A stretch of 35,729 bases of DNA from a virus. The stretch spans positions 1-35,729 of the IMG/VR virus record IMGVR_UViG_3300026253_000001; one strand, given 5' to 3'. A program made the translations under genes and the position numbers. Below the pieces are notes generated by a model. That model ran no database searches. It had not been told where the DNA came from and saw only the letters and a list, made by a program, of their open reading frames with translations. Of this stretch, positions 6,911-11,775 are shown in pieces. Within the stretch, counting starts at the first letter, position 1; each line of letters begins with the position of its first letter.

Positions 6911-7873
6911 TTATAGGTATTTCGTTTTATCAACCGGGCAACCGGCTAGTTCAATAACCTTCTTCAAGTGAAGGCAAGCTGTATAATAGTTCTCTATCTG
7001 TTCGTGGTCAATCTTTCCGATGCTGTATTTCTGATTAGTTTTGGAACCAAACGCTACGACCATCGCAATCTCTGGTACGTCCCCGTCAAAGCTCGAATTC
7101 TTTGCGTAGATTGCAAGCTGTAGCCTGTGCTTTAGTTGGACCGCCTTACTACTCTTCCAGTCCAGCACCGCCAACACCCGCCGCTTAGTCTTTGGGTGTG
7201 TGATGTATCCCACCCAGTCAGGTTTGCCCGTAAGCATGAGTGTATTGTCACGGAACCTTTGCTCCATGTAGCACGTTTCAGGCTCGAACCGCTCAACGAA
7301 TCCGTCCCATCCTTCGGGTAGGTGGCTAAGGTTTCCCCTGCCTGACTCGTTAAAGTATTCCTCAATGCTATCATGCATGGATGTGCCTGCTACACAGGTG
7401 GAACCAAGCGCGGCCTTGTATTTATCGAACGTATCTCCCTGCTTGTACGCCCATCGTATAAGGTTATCCATTGTCCCGCTTGTGCTTAGGTATCCAAGGA
7501 AGGAAGTCACCCGCATGTATTTCCCACCTATAACCTCGCCGTCTGGTTCTACCTCTAGGCCAACGCTAATCTCAACGCTCTTAAGCTCGCCGATATGGTC
7601 GTCATTCCATTTGGGTATGCCCATTTCCTGCCAGTCCGGGTGATGATACTTGTATCCCGTCACCGTCCCGATGCCTGCGTCTGCACACTCGGACAAGATC
7701 CCGGATGCCTTGGGAACGTAGCCTAGTTGAACGCCGCCCTGCCATATCTCAACGGCAAGATCCCCTTGGAACTGTACGCCCTTAAGAGTTACCGCGCCCG
7801 TTGGTCGAGCCGTCTTTAATTCCGGCGTATCCTTCACGCAATACGTGATGCCAGCAACATTAAACTTCCTCAT
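6911..7873 (-). CDS. HIRAN-like + PD-(D/E)XK nuclease (RecB/Cas4-like)
   Basis: A 320-residue protein. I chose the ATG at 7873, preceded by GGGAG, over an upstream in-frame ATG without a ribosome-binding site. Residues about 165-260 carry a RecB-type PD-(D/E)XK core: His167 in GTSMHDSIEEY, Asp219 in TGKPDW, Asp238-Trp-Lys240 in AVLDWKSS, and Gln252 with Tyr256 in QLAIYA. This fits a metal-dependent exonuclease for recombination or end processing. The first ~100 residues resemble a HIRAN domain (GDLAVEIWQGGVQLGYVPK at 38-56, near the start VAGITY), a module known in HLTF to grip 3' DNA ends. A 14-base overlap links it to the Cys4 gene upstream. Confidence 0.8.
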   Translation of the reverse strand: MRKFNVAGITYCVKDTPELKTARPTGAVTLKGVQFQGDLAVEIWQGGVQLGYVPKASGILSECADAGIGTVTGYKYHHPDWQEMGIPKWNDDHIGELKSVEISVGLEVEPDGEVIGGKYMRVTSFLGYLSTSGTMDNLIRWAYKQGDTFDKYKAALGSTCVAGTSMHDSIEEYFNESGRGNLSHLPEGWDGFVERFEPETCYMEQRFRDNTLMLTGKPDWVGYITHPKTKRRVLAVLDWKSSKAVQLKHRLQLAIYAKNSSFDGDVPEIAMVVAFGSKTNQKYSIGKIDHEQIENYYTACLHLKKVIELAGCPVDKTKYL

Positions 7874-8078
7874 TGGATTCTCCCTCTTTGTATGCCAGCA
7901 GGATCTTGCCACGGAATGGGAATAGTGGGCAGAGAGGTGATGTGCATGAACTAGGGTGGTCCTCAAACCCTAGGCATTCGGTACACATGGCCTTGATCGC
8001 CTTGCTCCGGGTATAATTCTCACACTCAACAAGCTGGTTGTTCCATGTGAAATCTTTCTGCCGAATCTTGTGCTTCAT
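7860..8078 (-). CDS. Small Cys4 (zinc-binding) phage protein
   Basis: A 72-residue protein with a four-cysteine layout: AIKAMCTECLGFEDHPSSC, then CPLFPFR. This CxxC...C...CPL-(F/Y)-P-(F/Y)-R pattern is common in small phage proteins of unknown function and probably binds one zinc. I start it at the ATG at 8078, because GGAG lies six bases upstream; in-frame ATGs at 8081 and 8090 are alternatives. It runs into the nuclease gene with a 14-base overlap, so the two proteins are probably made together. A role as partner or regulator of the nuclease is a guess from position. Confidence 0.78.
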   Translation of the reverse strand: MKHKIRQKDFTWNNQLVECENYTRSKAIKAMCTECLGFEDHPSSCTSPLCPLFPFRGKILLAYKEGESNEEV

Positions 8079-8317
8079 CATTCGCTCCATTTATTTTTCA
8101 TGTCATCCGCCGCCACCTCGCCATCAATCTCATCCTGTGTTGGATCGTAGTAGTCGGCATCTTCTAACAGGCACTTGATCACGATAGCATCCGACATATC
8201 AAGAGCATCCCCCTTGTCCATGTAGATGGTAGACCGTTCCCCTAGCGTATGCACCTTGTTGCTAGGTAGTGTCACCGCAATCGTGTCTTCGTCAATCTCG
8301 TGTATCTTTATGTTCAT
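8078..8317 (-). CDS. Small acidic protein of unknown function
   Basis: A 79-residue, strongly acidic protein (many Asp and Glu; a beta-rich first third and a DYYDPTQDEIDGE segment). A strong GGGGAG precedes the ATG by six bases. The charge and size would suit a DNA-mimic or host-protein inhibitor, but no family is recognised and this is only a possibility. Its stop overlaps the next start (ATGATGA cluster), coupling it to the Cys4 gene. Confidence 0.7.
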   Translation of the reverse strand: MNIKIHEIDEDTIAVTLPSNKVHTLGERSTIYMDKGDALDMSDAIVIKCLLEDADYYDPTQDEIDGEVAADDMKNKWSE

Positions 8318-8320
8318 GTT

Positions 8321-8422
8321 TTACTCCCCTATAGTTAGTCCGATTAGTGCTATGATACCAACGATAACCTGCGCGTAAAGTATAAACCGCTCCAAGTTTC
8401 TATCTTTGTTCGCCCTGTTCAC
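8321..8422 (-). CDS. 33-residue single-helix membrane peptide
   Basis: A GTG-started reading frame of 33 codons. The N-terminal third is charged (NRANKDRNLERF) and residues about 13-31 are a continuous hydrophobic helix (FILYAQVIVGIIALIGLTIG) ending in Glu. A cytoplasmic N-terminus with one membrane span is expected. The start shares bases with the stop of the 23-residue peptide upstream (GTGA). A larger in-frame reading exists, but it ignores the coupled start and reads through the 74-residue gene. The function is unknown. Confidence 0.6.
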   Translation of the reverse strand: MNRANKDRNLERFILYAQVIVGIIALIGLTIGE

Positions 8423-8490
8423 CCTAACAACATCCAAGCCAGCCCGAAAAGGTACCCGGCTATGATGCCTCCGATCACTAGGTATATCAC
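8419..8490 (-). CDS. 23-residue hydrophobic membrane peptide
   Basis: A GTG start overlapping the stop of the 74-residue gene (GTGA), then 23 codons encoding an almost wholly hydrophobic peptide with Gly-Gly and Gly-Tyr turns (IYLVIGGIIAGYLFGLAWML). GAGGGGGAGG lies just before the start. Its stop overlaps the next GTG, so two membrane peptides are encoded in tandem by stop-start coupling. One of the shortest genes in the window; supported by ribosome-binding site, coupling and composition but by no homologue. Confidence 0.5.
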   Translation of the reverse strand: MIYLVIGGIIAGYLFGLAWMLLG

Positions 8491-8711
8491 GCCTCCCCCT
8501 CTTCAAAATTAATTGACAGGTAAAGCGTGTTGTCGTAATGGTCATCTACTAAAAGCGTCCAACGCCCGTTGATCTGCTGGTTGAGCCATTCAACAAACTC
8601 CTCTTTAGTGCGCCACTTACCACCATAAAACTCGGTAGGCTCCTCAACCTCGGGCCATTCCTCCGGGTTATTTGCCTGTCCGATATATCCTAATGCATCT
8701 TTTTCTTCCAT
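8487..8711 (-). CDS. Acidic Trp/Tyr-rich protein of unknown function
   Basis: A 74-residue acidic protein with many aromatic residues (EEWPEVEEP, FYGGKW, GRWTLLVDDHYDNTLYLSI). AAGGAG lies seven bases before the ATG. The second half looks like a beta-hairpin or small beta-sheet. It leads a coupled set with the two membrane peptides downstream. No family recognised. Confidence 0.72.
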   Translation of the reverse strand: MEEKDALGYIGQANNPEEWPEVEEPTEFYGGKWRTKEEFVEWLNQQINGRWTLLVDDHYDNTLYLSINFEEGEA

Positions 8712-8722
8712 CGTCTTCTCCT

Positions 8723-8899
8723 TTATATATTTTCAAACACTTCTTTAGGTAGATTTAATCCTTCACATCCTCGCGTTCGGTGGTGCTGTATTTCGTCAAG
8801 GATATCATGCGCAAGCTTTTCCGCATCCTCCAAGTTTATCCACTTTGAAATTTCCCAGTCCGTCATCACAATACATTCGCGTTTAATTTCCACTCTCAT
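8723..8899 (-). CDS. 58-residue protein of unknown function
   Basis: Fifty-eight codons from an ATG that overlaps the stop of the preceding 79-residue gene by four bases (ATGA), with GGGGAAAG upstream. The protein is helical and charged, with two cysteines, and contains the segment WEISKWINLEDAEKLAHDIL. It fills what would otherwise be a 184-base gap in the operon and ends just before the AAGGAG of the next gene. No domain recognised. Confidence 0.65.
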   Translation of the reverse strand: MRVEIKRECIVMTDWEISKWINLEDAEKLAHDILDEIQHHRTRGCEGLNLPKEVFENI

Positions 8900-9135
8900 T
8901 TTCTTTCCCCAAAGTTTTTTCCATCTTGAGTTTCTCCGCAGAAAACATAAAACTTTTCCTGTAATTTTTCAGCCATTGCTTCGACCTCGGCTAGTGTGTC
9001 GGAGCCGCAAACAATCTCGGCATTAGCATCGAGTGGTCTGTCTCCTGTTGTTATGAACCAACCGCCAGCCGGGTGACCAATGGTCGCCGCTGTAAAGCTG
9101 GTCGGGTATGCATACTGGATCGCTTTCGTCTTCAT
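8896..9135 (-). CDS. 79-residue protein of unknown function
   Basis: A small protein with a beta-rich first half (FTAATIGHPAGGWFITTGD) and a helical second half (LAEVEAMAEKLQEKFYVFCG). Both ends use four-base stop-start overlaps with their neighbours, so it is part of a coupled chain. The GG-WFITT segment hints at a small alpha-beta fold. No family recognised. Confidence 0.7.
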   Translation of the reverse strand: MKTKAIQYAYPTSFTAATIGHPAGGWFITTGDRPLDANAEIVCGSDTLAEVEAMAEKLQEKFYVFCGETQDGKNFGERK

Positions 9136-9326
9136 TTTCTCCCCCCGTCTTTGCGTCTTTTGATTTCGCCAGCGGCATAGTGGAAGGCATCCCAGTACTG
9201 CCCAACCTTTGGATTGCTTATAGTCTCTCCCGCTCTCGCCGCCTCGAGGCAGTCCTGTTTAATGTAGCGCAGTTCGTCCATGCTCTTTGATTCCATGTCT
9301 ATCATTATGTTTGTATGCCAGTTCAT
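9132..9326 (-). CDS. Small phage protein with an L-R-Y-I / H-Y-A motif, unknown function
   Basis: A 64-residue protein. The segments MDELRYIKQDCLEAARAG and YWDAFHYAAGEIKRRK resemble a widespread small phage and prophage protein of unknown function that pairs one helix with a second helix ending in an Arg-rich tip. The start overlaps the previous stop (TAATG) behind a G-rich ribosome-binding site, and its stop overlaps the next gene by four bases. A later in-frame ATG lacks a ribosome-binding site. Probably a helical hairpin. Confidence 0.72.
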   Translation of the reverse strand: MNWHTNIMIDMESKSMDELRYIKQDCLEAARAGETISNPKVGQYWDAFHYAAGEIKRRKDGGRK

Positions 9327-9616
9327 TATTCGCCCCCGTTTAGGTCGTCAAGAATATATGCGCCGCTCTTGATTCGTGCCTTGGTTTCGTTCGTATCGCA
9401 CCCCGTAAAAAGGTTGCGGTACTTCGATGTGGTCGCGCTATAGTCCCACATGGCACGATCAAGCACCATGCTTGAGCCGTCTGCTGGTCGGAAGGCTATC
9501 GCTGTTTTGTAAGACTGAAATGTTTTGCCTCTTCCCGTGGTGATTATGAATTGATTCGCGGCTTTGTTGTGCCCTTGTCCGGTCGTCATGTTTTCAACTG
9601 TGGTTTTTTCGTTCAT
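9326..9616 (-). CDS. Small phage protein with QSYKT / WDYS-TTSKYR motifs
   Basis: A 96-residue protein, using the ATG at 9616 with AAGGAG eight bases upstream instead of a longer frame without one. The ordered motifs FQSYKTAIAF, AMWDYSATTSKYRNLF and IKSGAYILDDLN resemble a small domain found in many phages and mobile elements and not assigned a function. Beta-rich with conserved aromatic residues. Its leader is similar to those of the two duplicated genes further upstream (AAAGGAGCC...ATGAACGAA), suggesting the expression signal was copied along with or between genes. Confidence 0.72.
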   Translation of the reverse strand: MNEKTTVENMTTGQGHNKAANQFIITTGRGKTFQSYKTAIAFRPADGSSMVLDRAMWDYSATTSKYRNLFTGCDTNETKARIKSGAYILDDLNGGE

Positions 9617-9629
9617 CGTATCGGCTCCT

Positions 9630-9776
9630 TTATTCGCTGTCGTATCCATCAAACCAGCCCACGCCATGCGAGCTATCATGATTACAATGCTCTTGCGCTT
9701 CCTCTAGCGTTAGTCCTTCGGTGATTATTTCGCTCGGACCATCGAACCTGAACCGTATAATTTTGTAAGTTTCCAT
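9630..9776 (-). CDS. 48-residue phage protein of the GLTLEEAQ-HC family
   Basis: A 48-residue protein starting at the ATG at 9776 behind GGGGAG. It reads YKIIRFRFDG, GLTLEEAQEHCNHDSSH and WFDGYD, the order of a tiny protein that is very common in phages and prophages and whose function is unknown. Probably a single beta-hairpin plus helix. Its ribosome-binding site lies inside the stop region of the preceding gene, a sign of coupling. Confidence 0.75.
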   Translation of the reverse strand: METYKIIRFRFDGPSEIITEGLTLEEAQEHCNHDSSHGVGWFDGYDSE

Positions 9777-9777
9777 A

Positions 9778-9942
9778 TCACTCCCCCGTTTGATAAAGTA
9801 ACGCCACTTCGACAACGTCTGCATCGGATTCAATTATGCCATCGTCTATCAGATCCTGAACGGCTCCCTCTTCACAGCCTGCAGAAAGCTCGTGTTCCAT
9901 CTCGCCCCATTCGCTGGTATATGTCACTAAATATTTATCCAT
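9778..9942 (-). CDS. 54-residue acidic protein of unknown function
   Basis: A 54-residue acidic protein starting at the ATG at 9942, with AAAGGAG placed before it and just after the hairpin at 9965-9978. A longer upstream frame would run through the hairpin and is rejected. The pattern KYLVTYTSEWGEMEHEL followed by an acidic helix suggests a small beta-beta-alpha fold. No family recognised. Confidence 0.7.
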   Translation of the reverse strand: MDKYLVTYTSEWGEMEHELSAGCEEGAVQDLIDDGIIESDADVVEVALLYQTGE

Positions 9943-9964
9943 CGTCTCTACTCCTTTGAGGTTT

Positions 9965-9978
9965 CCCCCTTGCGGGGG
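9965..9978 (-). other. GCAA-tetraloop RNA hairpin between early genes, copy B
   Basis: In the minus-strand transcript five C pair with five G around a GCAA loop, a very stable GNRA hairpin. It begins eight bases after the stop of the duplicated gene at 9987-10295 and sits just before the AAAGGAG of the next gene. It has no following U-run, so it is not an ordinary terminator. mRNA stabilisation or translational insulation are possible roles. Confidence 0.65.
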
Positions 9979-9986
9979 CGTTGGGT

Positions 9987-10295
9987 TTAGGCTTCGGCGT
10001 ATATGATATCTTGTATTAGAATTAATTGGTCGAGTAGTGCATTCTTGCATCCGGTGATGCCGAAATATTGCTTCAGTACTTTAAGATTCCATTGCGCGTT
10101 GGGTTTCATACCCGAATCAATGAATATCTTGAGGGCACCTGTGCTGACGACTAGGTTATACATTCCCCAGGAGGTTCCCCACGAGGTTCCCCCAAAGTTG
10201 GGAGCCTGTAGGTTGTGGCTTGCAAGATCCCGCAAGAATGCGCATGTGCAGTCTATGTCGAGTTCTTCCTTTACTCTGCTAGTTGCTTCGTTCAT
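9987..10295 (-). CDS. Duplicated early gene, copy B (unknown function)
   Basis: A 102-residue protein clearly paralogous to the next gene upstream (10340-10621). Shared blocks are MNEATSR, CTCAFLRD against YTCAFLRD, NFGGTS...GMYNL, and GMKPNAQWNLK-LKQYFGI-G. The main difference is a short insertion and a repeated TSWG in this copy. The C-terminal block (KPNAQWNLK, then YFGI) looks like a small helical DNA- or protein-binding module seen in other small phage proteins, without a known function. The duplicated unit includes its leader (AAAGGAGCC before the ATG) and the hairpin after its stop. Confidence 0.75.
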   Translation of the reverse strand: MNEATSRVKEELDIDCTCAFLRDLASHNLQAPNFGGTSWGTSWGMYNLVVSTGALKIFIDSGMKPNAQWNLKVLKQYFGITGCKNALLDQLILIQDIIYAEA

Positions 10296-10316
10296 TTTAT
10301 TGGCTCCTTTGAGGTT

Positions 10317-10332
10317 GCCCCCTTGCGGGGGC
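10317..10332 (-). other. GCAA-tetraloop RNA hairpin between early genes, copy A
   Basis: GCCCCC pairs with GGGGGC around a GCAA loop (six pairs) in the minus-strand transcript. It lies eight bases after the stop at 10340 and shortly before AAAGGAG of copy B. The run from the stop codon through the stem is the same as in the hairpin at 9965-9978, so it was copied with the gene. No U-run follows. Confidence 0.65.
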
Positions 10333-10339
10333 GTTGGGT

Positions 10340-10621
10340 TTAGCCTTCGGTTATGTCGATCCGAAGCTGAATCAATTGGTCAAGCATTGCCTGCTTTGAC
10401 CCGATGATGCCGAAATATTGCTTCAGGCTTTTAAGGTTCCATTGAGCGTTCGGCTTCATGCCTATTTTGACGAACATCTTAAGCGCACTAATGCTAGTGA
10501 TCAGGTTATACATTCCCAGCGAGGTTCCCCCGAAATTGTGGGGTGTTAAAATATCCCGCAGGAAAGCGCAGGTATAATCCTCGGCCAGTTCTTCTCCCAG
10601 TCTGCTAGTTGCTTCGTTCAT
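10340..10621 (-). CDS. Duplicated early gene, copy A (unknown function; first early gene)
   Basis: A 93-residue protein starting at the ATG at 10621 behind AAGGAG. It is the first gene of the minus-strand operon, about 35 bases from a TATAAT -10 element, so it should be among the earliest and strongest expressed proteins. It aligns with the gene at 9987-10295 along its whole length, with well over half the residues identical by eye. Early position and duplication suggest a host-takeover or dosage-related role, but nothing in the sequence names the function. The GMKPNAQWNLKSLKQYFGI block is the best-conserved part. Confidence 0.76.
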   Translation of the reverse strand: MNEATSRLGEELAEDYTCAFLRDILTPHNFGGTSLGMYNLITSISALKMFVKIGMKPNAQWNLKSLKQYFGIIGSKQAMLDQLIQLRIDITEG

Positions 10622-10660
10622 TGTCTTGGCTCCTTGGTTCGTTTTCTTTTGCTTGGTCTT

Positions 10661-10686
10661 ATTATAACCAAATCCCAAGCTGTAAA
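10661..10686 (-). promoter_or_regulatory. Candidate early promoter (minus strand)
   Basis: TATAAT (10666-10661 on the minus strand) precedes the first early gene by about 40 bases. The nearest -35-like hexamer is TTTACA (10686-10681) at a short 14-base spacing, so the -35 assignment is uncertain and an activator or another upstream element may be needed. The consensus -10 and the position make this the best candidate for the leftward early promoter. Confidence 0.5.
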
Positions 10687-10708
10687 CAGGAAAAAATGCA
10701 ACAAAATC

Positions 10709-10759
10709 CATACCATATATAGGGGTGTAAATCCTTCCGCCTATACCACATATGGTATG
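10709..10759. promoter_or_regulatory. Operator-like inverted repeat pair
   Basis: CATACCATAT (10709-10718) and its exact reverse complement ATATGGTATG (10750-10759) face each other with centres 41 bases apart, near four helical turns. The right arm is itself part of an imperfect palindrome, ATACCA-CATA-TGGTAT (10744-10759). This is the layout of a dimeric regulator binding two sites. No repressor gene is recognised in the genome. Confidence 0.45.
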
Positions 10760-10776
10760 AGTCTAGAATCCATTTG

Positions 10777-10790
10777 TAGGTGCTTACCTA
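10777..10790. promoter_or_regulatory. Short inverted repeat in the divergent control region
   Basis: TAGGT-GCTT-ACCTA, perfect five-base arms around four bases, lies between the early and late promoters. It could be a second operator or a small cruciform. The evidence is limited to symmetry and location. Confidence 0.3.
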
Positions 10791-10862
10791 TGTAATGGTA
10801 CACCTTTGCACCCGTCGAGCTCCTAGGCCTGTTTATGTGCCATTTAGAGGGGTCAAGATTAA

Positions 10863-10906
10863 AAGGAACAAATATTCCTTGTTCTATGCTTTTCCGCCTG
10901 TATATT
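10863..10906 (+). promoter_or_regulatory. Candidate terminase-operon promoter overlapped by an inverted repeat
   Basis: TTGTTC (10879-10884), 16 bases, then TATATT (10901-10906). The -10 ends only seven bases before the ATG at 10914, implying a leaderless or nearly leaderless mRNA. An inverted repeat, AAGGAA (10863-10868) with TTCCTT (10875-10880), runs into the -35, and GAACAA/TTGTTC also pair, so a regulator could block or aid the promoter. Confidence 0.45.
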
Positions 10907-10913
10907 AAAACCC

Positions 10914-11513
10914 ATGAAGACCACACAAGAAATATACGACTTTCTACAGCTAGCAGATAGTAAACAAGTTTGGGCATTTGCTAGGGAATTAGAAGCAACA
11001 TACAAGAAGATAAAGAAGCTAGAAGCTATAGAGACAGAAAACAAAAAAGCAAGAAGTGGTTTAGACCCTCGGGACTTGCTCGCAGATAAAGAAGCCTTGC
11101 GCGTAGAGGTGCTCCAGCATTTACTTAAAGAGTCTAGCAAAGGAAATGCGCAGGCATCTGATAAGCTGGCAAAGCTGGCTGGCCTTGGTGAAACTGTGCA
11201 AGATATCAGCATTCAGGTTGTAAGCTTCGCAGAGTATGCCAAGCAGGATAACTTTAAAGCAGTCTTACAAAGGGCTAACACCAAGCTGGAACAATCCAAA
11301 GCATCATCTCCTGAAAAGGAAGCTTCAACGGGGGGCCATCGAGAAGGGGGGGATCGGGGGTTAGACTTTTCTGAAATGATTAATATAGACCCCGAGGAAA
11401 ATGTTAAAAATTTGAAACCCTCTGCACCCAAGAAGACGGCAAAGAAGACTTCGAAGAAGAAATCCACGAAGAAGACGGTAAAGAAGACCGCTAAAAAAGG
11501 TACAAAGAAATGA
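10914..11513 (+). CDS. Putative small terminase subunit with lysine-rich tail
   Basis: A 199-residue protein in the small-terminase position, two mini-genes before the large subunit. The first ~100 residues are helical (a QVWAFARELEATYKKIKKLE coiled-coil-like stretch, then a helical VLQHLLKESSKGNAQASDKL-type segment like the repeats of TerS proteins). The last 30 residues are a Lys/Thr/Ala repeat (KKTAKKTSKKKSTKK and on) resembling histone H1 tails, likely binding DNA non-specifically. TerS recognises phage DNA and hands it to TerL. There is no ribosome-binding site before the ATG, and a -10 element lies seven bases upstream. Assignment rests on position and composition, not a diagnostic motif. 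Confidence 0.62.
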   Translation: MKTTQEIYDFLQLADSKQVWAFARELEATYKKIKKLEAIETENKKARSGLDPRDLLADKEALRVEVLQHLLKESSKGNAQASDKLAKLAGLGETVQDISIQVVSFAEYAKQDNFKAVLQRANTKLEQSKASSPEKEASTGGHREGGDRGLDFSEMINIDPEENVKNLKPSAPKKTAKKTSKKKSTKKTVKKTAKKGTKK

Positions 11514-11647
11514 GCAAGAAGGAACGAGTTAGTATAGAGGTAGGTAACTTACCATCTATGGGGGTACCTAGACGCGAGAGCCCTAATCTTACCCCTAAAA
11601 CATGGCAGAGATTGATAAGCATATATGGGAAGGGGGTGGCAAGATGA
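11510..11647 (+). CDS. 45-residue basic protein, unknown
   Basis: An ATG that overlaps the terminase-small stop by four bases (ATGA) opens 45 codons. The peptide is basic, with Pro, Arg and Ser (EVGNLPSMGVPRRESPNLTP), ends in GKGVAR, and has a Trp-containing helix near its C-terminus. Its stop overlaps the next start (ATGA). Coupling on both sides supports expression. No family recognised. Confidence 0.5.
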   Translation: MSKKERVSIEVGNLPSMGVPRRESPNLTPKTWQRLISIYGKGVAR

Positions 11648-11775
11648 ACGTATGTGACAGATGTTGCTGTATAGAGAGCGCAGATAACCCCGTTAATATT
11701 ACCCTGACGCCGGAGGGTTATTTCTACGAGAATGTATGCGAGGAGTGCTCTGCTCTGGACTTTTATGAAGATTAG
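11644..11775 (+). CDS. 43-residue CxxC zinc-ribbon-like protein
   Basis: The ATG at 11644 follows a G-rich ribosome-binding region (AAGGGGGTGG) and overlaps the previous stop. Two cysteine knuckles, VCDRCCC near the start and VCEECS near the end, separated by a 20-odd-residue beta-like stretch, form a minimal zinc ribbon. Its stop lies 11 bases inside the large-terminase gene. It could be a terminase accessory or a regulatory zinc protein. The function is not known. Confidence 0.6.
   Translation: MNVCDRCCCIESADNPVNITLTPEGYFYENVCEECSALDFYED

Noticed and set aside
7874-7966. Longer start for the nuclease gene
   Set aside because: The extension has no ribosome-binding site and overlaps the Cys4 gene in another frame; GGGAG directly precedes the ATG at 7873.
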